Assembly (NCBI RefSeq): GCF_025642135.1
Contig: NZ_CP106793.1
Coordinates: 6,230,001 to 6,294,000, forward strand
Length of the DNA stretch: 64,000 nucleotides
Direction: 5' to 3'
Source of the DNA: Streptomyces cynarae
GTDB lineage: Bacteria > Actinomycetota > Actinomycetes > Streptomycetales > Streptomycetaceae
A program made the position numbers and the translations under genes. Shown here piece after piece: positions 52,758-61,240 of this stretch. The notes beneath the pieces are model-generated. The model was not told where the DNA came from. It did not search any database and saw only the letters and a list, made by a program, of their open reading frames with translations. Numbering within the stretch: the first letter of the stretch is position 1; the number at the start of each line of letters is the position of its first letter.

Positions 52758-54203
52758 ATGACTTCCACCCACGCCTTCTGGCTCGCCGGCCGCCAGGCCA
52801 CCGGTGAGACCACCTTCGACGTCACCTCGCCGTGGGACGGCCGGCTCGTCGGCAAGGTCAGTGTCCCGACCGAGGCGCAGGTCGAGGAGGCCGTGGCCGC
52901 CGCGTACGCCGTGCGCGACGAGTTCGCCGCCACCCCGGCCCACGTCCGTGCCGCCGCCCTCGACCACGTCTCGAAGCGGCTCGCGGAGCGCACGGAGGAG
53001 ATCGCGCAGCTGATCTCCGCCGAGAACGGCAAGCCCATCAAGTGGGCGCGCGGCGAGGTCGGCCGTGCCGTCTCCGTCTTCCGCTTCGCCGCCGAGGAGG
53101 CCCGCCGCTTCAACGGCGGCGAGGCCCAGCGCCTCGACACGGACGCCGGCGGCCAGGGCCGTCTGGCGCTGACCCGCCGCTTCCCCAAGGGCGTCGTCCT
53201 CGGCATCGCGCCGTTCAACTTCCCGCTGAACCTGTGCGCCCACAAGGTCGCCCCGGCGATCGCCGCCGGCGCCCCCATCATCCTCAAGCCCGCCCCGGCC
53301 ACCCCGCTGTCCGGCCTGATCATCGGCGAGCTGCTCGCCGAGACCGAGCTGCCCGCCGGCTCCTGGTCGATCCTGCCGGTCCCCAACGACCGCATGCCCG
53401 CCCTCGTCCAGGACGAGCGCCTGCCGGTCATCTCCTTCACCGGCTCCGAGAAGGTCGGTTACGCGATCATGGACTCGGTGCCGCGCAAGCACTGCACGCT
53501 GGAACTGGGCGGCAACGGCGCGGCCGTCGTGCTCGCCGACTACGCGAGCGACGAGGACCTGGACTGGGCCGCGAACCGCATCGCCACCTTCTCCAACTAC
53601 CAGGGCGGCCAGTCCTGCATCTCCGTGCAGCGCGTGATCGCCGACGCCTCGGTGTACGACCGGCTGCTGCCGCGCATCGTCGCCGCCGTCGAGGCCCAGG
53701 CCACCGGCGACCCCTCCGACGGCGCGACCGATGTCGGCCCGCTGATCAGCGAGGACGCCGCCAAACGCGTGGAGTCCTGGGTCGAGGAGGCGGTGAACGC
53801 GGGCGCCACGCTGCTCACCGGTGGCAAGCGGGACGGCGCCTCCTACGCGCCGACCGTCCTCACCGACGTCCCCGCCGATGTGACCATCTCCTGCGAGGAG
53901 GTCTTCGGGCCCGTCCTCACCGTGCAGAAGGTGGACGGCGAGGCGGCGGCGTTCGACGCGGTCAACGACTCCAAGTACGGCCTCCAGGCGGGCGTGTTCA
54001 CCCACGACCTCCAGGTCGCCTTCCGCGCCCACCGCGCCCTCGAGGTCGGCGGCGTGGTCGTCGGCGACGTGCCGTCCTACCGCGCCGACCAGATGCCCTA
54101 CGGCGGTGCCAAGCTGTCCGGTGTCGGGCGCGAGGGCGTGAAGTTCGCGATGGAGGACTACACCTACGAGCGGGTCCTGGTCCTGACGGGCCTCGCCCTC
54201 TGA
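52758..54203 (+). CDS. Aldehyde dehydrogenase, succinate-semialdehyde-type
   Basis: The 481-residue enzyme has APFNFPLNLCAHKVAPAIAA, Glu in CTLELGGNGAAVVLADY and catalytic Cys287 in YQGGQSCISVQRVIAD. This subgroup (GGQSCI) differs from the two PatD-like copies (GQDCTAA) and is close to succinate-semialdehyde and lactaldehyde dehydrogenases. With GabT it would complete GABA to succinate. The interval 52563-52757 between pucR and this gene is probably its promoter. Confidence 0.88.
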   Translation: MTSTHAFWLAGRQATGETTFDVTSPWDGRLVGKVSVPTEAQVEEAVAAAYAVRDEFAATPAHVRAAALDHVSKRLAERTEEIAQLISAENGKPIKWARGEVGRAVSVFRFAAEEARRFNGGEAQRLDTDAGGQGRLALTRRFPKGVVLGIAPFNFPLNLCAHKVAPAIAAGAPIILKPAPATPLSGLIIGELLAETELPAGSWSILPVPNDRMPALVQDERLPVISFTGSEKVGYAIMDSVPRKHCTLELGGNGAAVVLADYASDEDLDWAANRIATFSNYQGGQSCISVQRVIADASVYDRLLPRIVAAVEAQATGDPSDGATDVGPLISEDAAKRVESWVEEAVNAGATLLTGGKRDGASYAPTVLTDVPADVTISCEEVFGPVLTVQKVDGEAAAFDAVNDSKYGLQAGVFTHDLQVAFRAHRALEVGGVVVGDVPSYRADQMPYGGAKLSGVGREGVKFAMEDYTYERVLVLTGLAL

Positions 54204-54218
54204 CCCCACCTGCTTGAC

Positions 54219-54257
54219 CGACGGCCGGAGCCCGCTGTGCGGGGGCTCCGGCCGTCG
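54219..54257. terminator. Bidirectional terminator
   Basis: CGACGGCCGGAGCCC and GGGCTCCGGCCGTCG form a perfect 15-bp stem with a 9-nt loop between the convergent dehydrogenase and GH3 genes. Confidence 0.9.
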
Positions 54258-54279
54258 GTGCGTCGGCTGGTCCGGACCC

Positions 54280-57111
54280 TCAACCGGAGAAGCCGACGTG
54301 CGCGAGCCGCAACGGGCCGCGCAGCCTGAGACGGACGTCGTGCACACCTGAGGCGGTGAAGGCGGCGTCCACGGTGGTGTAGTCGTACGGTCCGGTGGGT
54401 GCGGCGAGCGTGAGCACGGCCGGCGGATCGCCCCCGTCCAAGAGGACCTCGAGGGTCCCCTCGCCCGCGAGCTGCGCCGTCACGCCCGTGACGCCGTCCC
54501 CGAAGTCGCAGCGACGGAAGAGCAGTTCGCCCGTCCTGTCCTCCGCCGGTGCCACGGAGTCCCCCGACACCTTCGTACGGTCGACGATCAGCGTGTCCCG
54601 CTGCTCGTCGAAGTCGGCGGCCTCCAGGCCGCGTTCGCGCACCGGGCGCGGTCCGGCCGGCTCACCCGGCGGCTCGATCGTCGTTCGCAGCCGGATGTCC
54701 TCGCTCGACGCGCCCACCAGGATCTCGTACGGACCCGGTTCGAGCCGCCACCGCCCGTGCGCCACGTCCCAGAACTCCAAGGCGCTGAGCGGCACCTCGA
54801 AGGCCAGCTCCGCCGAGGCACCGGGCGCCAGGTGCACGCGCCGGTGGGCGACCAGCTCGCGGCGCGGACGCGGGACCGAGGGATCGACGGCCCGGGTGTA
54901 CACCTGGGCGACCTCGTCGGCGGCCCGTGTGCTCGTGTTGGTCACCGTGAAGGAGACCGCCACCCGCCCGTCCCCCACCCGGGCGGCGAGGTCGCCGTAG
55001 GCGAAGGACGCGTACGACAGCCCGTGCCCGAACGGGAACAGCGGTGTTCCCTCGAAGTACAGATACGTCTGACGGCTGCCGATCACGTCGTAGTCGAGCA
55101 GATCGGGCAGGTCCGCGTCGTCCGCGTACCAGGTCTGGGGCAGACGGCCCGCGGGGGAGACGTCGCCGGACAGCACCCGGGCCAGCGCGGTGCCCGCGGC
55201 CTGGCCGCCGTGTGCCGTCCACAGCACGGCCGGGAGTTCCGTGGGATCGACCGCGTACGGGTACGCGGACACCAGCACCAAGGCCGTGCGCGGGTTCGCG
55301 GCGCGGGCCGCGCGCAGCAGCCGCTCCTGGTGATCGGGCAGGCGCAGCGTCGTGCGGTCCTCGGTCTCGCGGCCGTTCAGGTGGGGGTCGTTGCCCGCGA
55401 ACACGAGCACCACGTCAGCACCCGCGGCCGCCCGGGTGACCGCGTCCTCGCCGCTCTCGACGACCTCCAGTTCGAAGACTTCCCTCTGGTCCTCGGCAAC
55501 CTTCACGCCGTCGGCGGCGACCGACACGTACCCGCCCGTCCCGACATGCTTCAGGAGGTGGCCGCTGCCATGGGGTTCCAGGCGGAACGTCTCCTGGACG
55601 ACCCAGCCGCCGGGCTGGTCCGCGGAGGCGCGGACGTAGCCGTCGTCGGCGACCGAGAGGTACCGCCCGTCGGGGGCGCGGAAGGTCAGCAGGCCCTCGC
55701 CCCAGTCGATCAGCGCGAGTTCGCTGCCGTGCTCGTCGGCGGTGAGCGGCGGCAGGTCCGTGCGGCCCTGCAGCAGCGCCGGGTCCAGGGCACCCTCGGC
55801 GCCGCGCACCTCGTCGTCGGCGTCGGCCACGGGCACCCGCAGATACGCACCGGTGGAGGTCTTCAGACGTACCCGGTCCACACCCTCCGCGAACTCCACG
55901 CGATCGGCGCCGAAGCGTTCGTACAGACCCTCCAGAGGCGTGGACCGGTGGATCAGCGTGCCGCTGTACCAGTCGAGCTTGCACTCGTCGGCGAGCAGCC
56001 CGACCGCCGCGACGCGCACGTCGTCGGCGAGGGGCAGCAGGCCGTCGTTCTTCAGCAGCACGACCGCCTGCTCGGCGGTCTCCTGGGCGAGTGCCCGATG
56101 GGCCGGGGTGTCGAAGTCCCGGGTCGCCGCATGCGGGTCCAGACGCGGGTCGAACTCCCCCAGCCGGAACCGCACCGAGAGCTGCCGGCGCACCGCCTGG
56201 TCGATGTCCTCCTCGGTCAGCAGACCCTTCACCAGCGCGTCCTTGATCCGCGCGACGATCGTCGAGCTGTCCGTGCCGTGATCGGTGAAGCTGTCGACGC
56301 CGGCCCGGACCGCCGCGGCCGTCGCCTCCTCGTGCGTGTCGAAGTAGTGCTCGGAGTCGACCAGGTTGGACGGCGCGCCCGCGTCCGAGCAGACCAGCAA
56401 CTCCTGGTCGGTCCAGCGGCGCAGGTGCTCGCGCAGATACGGCGAGACATGGTTGGGGCGGCCGTTGACCAGGTTGTAGGCGGGCATCACCCCGGCCACC
56501 GAGCCCGCCTGAACGGCCTCACGGAACGCCCGCAGGTCGTACTCGTGCAGCACACGCGGACGGACCGAGGAGGAGGTGGTGTCGCGGTTCGTCTCGTTGT
56601 TGTGGGCGAGCCAGTGCTTGAGGACCGGGGCGGTGCGCCAGTACGTCGGATGGTCGCCGCGCAGACCGCGCGTGTACGCCGTCGCGATCGCAGAGGTCAG
56701 CTGCGGGTCCTCCGAGTAGCCCTCCTCGTTGCGGCCCCAGAGCGGGTGGCGCAGCAGGTTGACCGTGGGCGCCCAGACGTTCAGGCCGACGCGCTCGTCG
56801 CGGGCCCGCATCGCGCGGACCTCCTTGGAGACCGCTTCGCCGACCCGGCGCACCAAGTTGTCGTTCCAGGTCGCGCCGAGCCCGACCGCCTGCGGGAACA
56901 CCGTCGCCGGGCCCATCCACGCCACTCCGTGCAGGGCCTCCTGGCCGGTGCGGAACGCGGCGATGCCGAGGCGCTCGACGGCCGGCACGAACTGGTGCAG
57001 GATCGCGATCCTCTCATCGAGCGTCAGCCGCGCCACCAGGTCGTCGATGCGCTTCACGAACGGCAGCTGCGGATCACGGAAAGAGGGTGCGGGCGGCGTC
57101 TGTGCGGTCAC
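54280..57111 (-). CDS. GH3 glycosidase (beta-glucosidase/xylosidase type) with inserted beta-trefoil and C-terminal CBM6-like module
   Basis: A GTG at 57111 gives 943 residues. The GH3 N-terminal barrel contains RNEEGYSEDPQLTSAIATAY, VLKHWLAHNNETN and the nucleophile Asp243 in LLVCSDAGAPSN. A ~140-residue insert (~410-552: RLKTSTGAYLRVPVADADDE, GHLLKHVGTGGYVSVAADGV) has the repeat form of a fascin-like beta-trefoil and could bind sugar. The second GH3 domain and FN3-like part (TRAADEVAQVYTR) follow, then ~855-943, similar to CBM6. There is no signal peptide, so it probably cleaves imported oligosaccharides. It diverges from the sugar importer. Confidence 0.9.
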   Translation of the reverse strand: MTAQTPPAPSFRDPQLPFVKRIDDLVARLTLDERIAILHQFVPAVERLGIAAFRTGQEALHGVAWMGPATVFPQAVGLGATWNDNLVRRVGEAVSKEVRAMRARDERVGLNVWAPTVNLLRHPLWGRNEEGYSEDPQLTSAIATAYTRGLRGDHPTYWRTAPVLKHWLAHNNETNRDTTSSSVRPRVLHEYDLRAFREAVQAGSVAGVMPAYNLVNGRPNHVSPYLREHLRRWTDQELLVCSDAGAPSNLVDSEHYFDTHEEATAAAVRAGVDSFTDHGTDSSTIVARIKDALVKGLLTEEDIDQAVRRQLSVRFRLGEFDPRLDPHAATRDFDTPAHRALAQETAEQAVVLLKNDGLLPLADDVRVAAVGLLADECKLDWYSGTLIHRSTPLEGLYERFGADRVEFAEGVDRVRLKTSTGAYLRVPVADADDEVRGAEGALDPALLQGRTDLPPLTADEHGSELALIDWGEGLLTFRAPDGRYLSVADDGYVRASADQPGGWVVQETFRLEPHGSGHLLKHVGTGGYVSVAADGVKVAEDQREVFELEVVESGEDAVTRAAAGADVVLVFAGNDPHLNGRETEDRTTLRLPDHQERLLRAARAANPRTALVLVSAYPYAVDPTELPAVLWTAHGGQAAGTALARVLSGDVSPAGRLPQTWYADDADLPDLLDYDVIGSRQTYLYFEGTPLFPFGHGLSYASFAYGDLAARVGDGRVAVSFTVTNTSTRAADEVAQVYTRAVDPSVPRPRRELVAHRRVHLAPGASAELAFEVPLSALEFWDVAHGRWRLEPGPYEILVGASSEDIRLRTTIEPPGEPAGPRPVRERGLEAADFDEQRDTLIVDRTKVSGDSVAPAEDRTGELLFRRCDFGDGVTGVTAQLAGEGTLEVLLDGGDPPAVLTLAAPTGPYDYTTVDAAFTASGVHDVRLRLRGPLRLAHVGFSG

Positions 57112-57147
57112 GTGGTGATCCTTCGGAGGTCGAGCGGCGGGGCGCTT

Positions 57148-57161
57148 TCGAAGCGCTTCGA
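57148..57161. promoter_or_regulatory. LacI-type operator, GH3 side
   Basis: TCGAAGCGCTTCGA is a perfect 14-bp palindrome with the CG centre typical of LacI-family operators in Streptomyces. It lies 37 nt upstream of the GH3 start and is identical to the site at 57331. Confidence 0.85.
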
Positions 57162-57330
57162 TGCTCATTCGACTTCAGGGCGGGTGTCAAGACACCCAGC
57201 CGCAACAACTCCGTTTCCTCACCGTCGTTCCAAGCCTTCCAACCGGTTCAACCGGTATCTCCGAGGCTGGGAGGAATCTTGGAAGTGACCCTTGTGCACC
57301 CCCAGGTGTTCACTTAACCTCGCAGCAACA

Positions 57331-57344
57331 TCGAAGCGCTTCGA
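57331..57344. promoter_or_regulatory. LacI-type operator, importer side
   Basis: An identical second TCGAAGCGCTTCGA sits 137 nt before the solute-binding protein gene. The two sites are 183 nt apart. The LacI gene itself is not in the window. Confidence 0.85.
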
Positions 57345-57481
57345 CTGTGGAGGGCCCCTCAGCGGTGCTCACCGTTCCCTCCCATGTCACCGCCGCTTCA
57401 GCTCAGCCAAGTTCCACTCGAGACACCGCAGCCGACGGCTCTTCCGCCGGGTGTCCTGGTGCGCCACGAAGGGTTGACGCA

Positions 57482-59161
57482 ATGACGCCGAACTCCGCTT
57501 CCGCTTCTTCCGGGCCCAGCCGGAGAAGCTTCCTCGCCTCCACGGCGGTCGCCACCGCAGCGGTGGCCGGTGGTATGCCGCTGCTCGCCGCCTGTGGCGG
57601 TTCGGACGGCGGCTCGCGTGAGGGCACCACGTCGGGCAAGGCCGCGGACAAGCTGCTCCCGACATACATCGCCAGCACGGTCGCCAAGCCGGACATTCCG
57701 TCGAAGAACGGGTCGGCCGCCGGCTTCACCAGCAAGATCGATCTCGCGTCCCTGGCCACGTCGGTCCCGGACAAGCTCGGCACCGGCGCCCCCTTCACGA
57801 TCCTGTCCCCGCTCTGGGGCACCCCGCCGAAGCCCGACTGCGCGTACTACAAGGCACTCGACGCGGCCGCCGGCACCAAGATCACCTGGCAGAACCAGGA
57901 CGGCAACACCTACGGCCAGAAGCTCGGCGCGGTCCTCGCCTCCAGCTCCATACCCGACATGGTGGTCGTGCCCAGCTGGAACCTGGTCGGCAAGATCGCG
58001 AGCGCCGTCAGCGCGAAGTTCATGGACCTCGGCCCCTACCTGGCGGGCGACAAGATCAAGAAGTACCCGAACCTGGCCGCGATACCGTCCGACTCCTGGC
58101 GCATGAGCATCTTCGGCGGCGCGCTGCGCGGCATCCCGATGCCCGCCGCCCCCGTGACCAACATCGTGCCCTTCTACCGCAAGGACATCTTCGACAAGAA
58201 GGGCTACACCGTTCCCAAGTCGGCCGACGAGTTCCTCAGCTGGGCCAAGGAGGCCACCAGCGCCAAGGCCAAGGTGTGGGCCTGTGGCGACATGAGGTGG
58301 GCGGCGGCGTCCATCTTCGGTCTCCTCCCCGCCGGGCCCCTCGGCTGGAACATCGGGGCCGACGGCAAGCTCACGTACCGCATCGAGCACCCCGAGTACC
58401 TCGAACACCTGGAGTGGGTCCGCAAGCTGTTCGACGCGGGCGTGGTCCATCCCGACGACAAGGCCAACACGGGAGACCCCACCCAGCGGTTCACCGCCGG
58501 GCAGACCCTGGTCGTCAACAGCGACATGTCCGGCTGGTACGGCTTGACCGCCCAACAGGCCAAGTCCAACCCCGGCTTCGAGATGGACGGCATGGACTAC
58601 TTCGCCGCCGGCGGCGGCAACCCGACGCTGTACGCCGTCCCGCCCGCCAGCATCTGGTCGATGATCCGCAAGGGCGCCTCGAAGGAGACGATCGAGAACG
58701 CGCTGGCCGCCGCCAACTTCGCGGCAGCCCCCTTCGGCACCAAGGAGCGGATGTTCGTCGACTACGGCGTCGAGGGCACCCACTACACGGTCAAGAACGG
58801 CGTCCCGGTCAAGACCGACCTGGGCAACCAGGAGGTCAACAACGCCTGGGTGCTGCTGGCCGCCCCGGCTCCCTACCTCGCCCACCCCGACTTGCCCGAG
58901 GTCACCCGCAAGCAGGTCGAGTGGCAACAGCGGCAGGGTGCCTTCGTGAAGAAGACGTCCACCTACGGCATGAACATCATCGAGCCGAGCCGCTACGCCA
59001 ATCTCTCCAGCCCGTTCGAGCAGCTGGAGATCGACTACGTGCGCGGCAACAAGAGTCTGTCCGACGTGCAGCAGGCCATCTCCACCTGGAAGTCCTCCGG
59101 CGGCGACAAGCTGCGCGACTGGTACAAGCAGCTCCTCGACAAGAACGGCAGTGGCAACTGA
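57482..59161 (+). CDS. Oligosaccharide ABC transporter solute-binding lipoprotein
   Basis: The 559-residue protein has a Tat-type signal (SRRSFLASTAVATAAVAGGM) and lipobox LAAC (Cys38). The large binding fold (TILSPLWGTPPKPDCAYYKA, SIPDMVVVPSWNLVGK, GNPTLYAVPPASIWSMIRKG) is of the LipO/LplA type for long oligosaccharides, longer than simple sugar-binding proteins. The ATG follows GAAGGGTTGACGCA. It is the first gene of a three-gene importer. Confidence 0.88.
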   Translation: MTPNSASASSGPSRRSFLASTAVATAAVAGGMPLLAACGGSDGGSREGTTSGKAADKLLPTYIASTVAKPDIPSKNGSAAGFTSKIDLASLATSVPDKLGTGAPFTILSPLWGTPPKPDCAYYKALDAAAGTKITWQNQDGNTYGQKLGAVLASSSIPDMVVVPSWNLVGKIASAVSAKFMDLGPYLAGDKIKKYPNLAAIPSDSWRMSIFGGALRGIPMPAAPVTNIVPFYRKDIFDKKGYTVPKSADEFLSWAKEATSAKAKVWACGDMRWAAASIFGLLPAGPLGWNIGADGKLTYRIEHPEYLEHLEWVRKLFDAGVVHPDDKANTGDPTQRFTAGQTLVVNSDMSGWYGLTAQQAKSNPGFEMDGMDYFAAGGGNPTLYAVPPASIWSMIRKGASKETIENALAAANFAAAPFGTKERMFVDYGVEGTHYTVKNGVPVKTDLGNQEVNNAWVLLAAPAPYLAHPDLPEVTRKQVEWQQRQGAFVKKTSTYGMNIIEPSRYANLSSPFEQLEIDYVRGNKSLSDVQQAISTWKSSGGDKLRDWYKQLLDKNGSGN

Positions 59162-60213
59162 TGTCCCTCACGGCCGGGAGCAGGCCTGACGGGACACGTC
59201 CCCCCGCGGCCGTCGAGGAACCGACGGCCGCGGTCGCCGCCGCCACCGTGAAGGAGAGCGTGCCGCGCAGAGCCGGCAAGGCGGACAAGGTTCCCTTCCG
59301 GGTTCGGTGGCGCCGCGACCGCGCGCTGATCCTGATGACGCTGCCCGTCATCGTCCTGCTCCTGATCTTCAACTACGTCCCGCTGCTCGGCAACGTCGTC
59401 GCCTTCCAGGACTACGACCCGTACACCTCCAGCAACGGCATCACGGCGATCTTCCACAGCCCCTGGGTCGGCGTGGAGCAGTTCTCGCGGATGTTCGACG
59501 ACCCGCTGTTCTGGGGCGCCGCGAAGAACACCATCGTCCTGTTCGTGCTCCAGCTGGTGCTGTTCTTCCCGATCCCCATCGCCCTCGCGCTGGTCATCAA
59601 CAGCGTGATCCGGCCCCGGGTGCGGGCCGTGGCCCAGGCGATCATGTATCTGCCGCACTTCTTCTCCTGGGTCCTCGTGGTCACCGTCTTCCAGCAGATC
59701 TTCGGCGGTGCGGGCATCATCGCCCAGACCCTGGAAGACCACGGGTGGAGCGGCTTCGACCTGATGACCAACGCGAGCCTGTTCAAGTACATGGTCACCG
59801 CGCAGGCCGTGTGGAAGGACGCCGGCTGGGGGATCATCGTCTTCCTCGCCGCGCTGGCCGCCGTCAGCACCGATCTGTACGAGGCCGCCGCCATGGACGG
59901 CGCGGGGCGCTGGCGACGCATGTGGCACGTGACGCTGCCCGCGTTGCGCCCGGTGGTCGCACTGCTGCTGGTCCTGCGGGTGGGCGACGCGCTGAGCGTC
60001 GGGTTCGAGCAGTTCCTGCTCCAGCGGTACGCGGTCGGTGCGGGGGCCAGCGAGGTCCTCGACACCTATGTGTGGAACGTCGGTATCCAGCACGGCGACT
60101 TCAGCTACGCGGCCGCGGTCGGCCTCGCCAAGGGAGTCATCGGAGTGTGTCTCGTCCTGGGCGCGAACAGGGTCGCGCATCTGCTCGGCGAGCAGGGGGT
60201 GTATCAGAAGTGA
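59161..60213 (+). CDS. Oligosaccharide ABC transporter permease (LplB type)
   Basis: The 350-residue permease has six helices after a ~55-residue cytoplasmic N terminus. The EAA loop is YEAAAMDGAGRWRRMWHVTL followed by LPALRPVVALLLVLRVGDAL; PYTSSNGITAIFHSPWVG and FNYVPLLGNVVAFQDY are LplB-like. The start overlaps the previous stop by 1 nt (TGATG). Confidence 0.9.
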   Translation: MSLTAGSRPDGTRPPAAVEEPTAAVAAATVKESVPRRAGKADKVPFRVRWRRDRALILMTLPVIVLLLIFNYVPLLGNVVAFQDYDPYTSSNGITAIFHSPWVGVEQFSRMFDDPLFWGAAKNTIVLFVLQLVLFFPIPIALALVINSVIRPRVRAVAQAIMYLPHFFSWVLVVTVFQQIFGGAGIIAQTLEDHGWSGFDLMTNASLFKYMVTAQAVWKDAGWGIIVFLAALAAVSTDLYEAAAMDGAGRWRRMWHVTLPALRPVVALLLVLRVGDALSVGFEQFLLQRYAVGAGASEVLDTYVWNVGIQHGDFSYAAAVGLAKGVIGVCLVLGANRVAHLLGEQGVYQK

Positions 60214-61136
60214 GCCTCAACACGACGCTCATCCGCAGCCTCAAGGCACCCGCCCGCCCCGTGTGGGAGGAGCCGCCCAGCAAGGCCGGACTCACCGCCA
60301 AGGGCGGATTCCTTCTGCTGTGCTGTCTGGGAGTCCTCGGTCCGCTGTGGATCGTGATCGTCACCAGCCTCTCGCCCAAACCGGTGATCGACCGGGTCGG
60401 CGGTCTGGTCGTGATCCCCCAGGGCATCACCTTCGTCAACTACAAGGAACTGCTCAGCGGTGGCCAGGTCAGCCGGGCGATCATGGTCTCGGTCGGTGTC
60501 ACGCTCTGCGGCACGCTGTTCTCGATGACGGTGTCGGTCCTCGCGGCCTACGGTCTGTCCCGGCGGGGCACTCTGGGCCACCGGTTCTTCCTGATGACCA
60601 TGATGGCGACCATGTTCTTCGGGGCCGGCCTCATCCCGACGTACCTTCTGGTGCAGTCGCTGCATCTCACCGACACCTATCTGTCGCTGATCCTGCCGAG
60701 CGCGGTCAGCATCTTCAACATCCTCGTCCTGCGGGCCTTCTTCATGGGGATCTCCCCCGAACTCACCGAGTCCGCCCGCATCGACGGGGCCAGTGACCTG
60801 CGCATTCTGCTGACCATCATCATGCCGCTGTCGAGGGCGGTGCTGGCCGTCATCTCGCTGTTCTACGCGGTCGGGTACTGGAGCGCCTGGTTCAACGCCT
60901 CCATCTACCTCACCGACCAGCGGATGATGCCGCTGCAGAACGTGCTCATCCAGCTGGTCCAGAAGAACACCGAGGCGCCGGCCGGCCTCCAGCAAGCGGT
61001 CGCAACCGGTCACCTCTCGTCCTTGGGACTGCAGATGGCGGTCATGGTCCTCGCCCTGATCCCCGTCGGGATCGCCTCCCCCTTCGTCCAGCGGCACTTC
61101 AAGAAGGGCATGCTCACCGGAGCCATCAAGGGCTGA
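60210..61136 (+). CDS. Oligosaccharide ABC transporter permease (YtcP type)
   Basis: The 308-residue permease starts at a GTG in a GTGA overlap. It has six helices and the EAA loop TESARIDGASDLRILLTIIM followed by PLSRAVLAVISLFYAVGYWS. It is the partner of the LplB-type permease. No ATPase gene is present; such importers use a shared MsiK-type ATPase in Streptomyces. Confidence 0.9.
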   Translation: MSLNTTLIRSLKAPARPVWEEPPSKAGLTAKGGFLLLCCLGVLGPLWIVIVTSLSPKPVIDRVGGLVVIPQGITFVNYKELLSGGQVSRAIMVSVGVTLCGTLFSMTVSVLAAYGLSRRGTLGHRFFLMTMMATMFFGAGLIPTYLLVQSLHLTDTYLSLILPSAVSIFNILVLRAFFMGISPELTESARIDGASDLRILLTIIMPLSRAVLAVISLFYAVGYWSAWFNASIYLTDQRMMPLQNVLIQLVQKNTEAPAGLQQAVATGHLSSLGLQMAVMVLALIPVGIASPFVQRHFKKGMLTGAIKG

Positions 61137-61240
61137 GCCACCCCTTTCGACTCCGCCGCGGCCGACCTGCCCCCATCAGCGGTCGGCCGCGGCGGGCCCA
61201 AACCTCCCCCTTGTCCCCACCGCACGGAACGAGGTATGTC

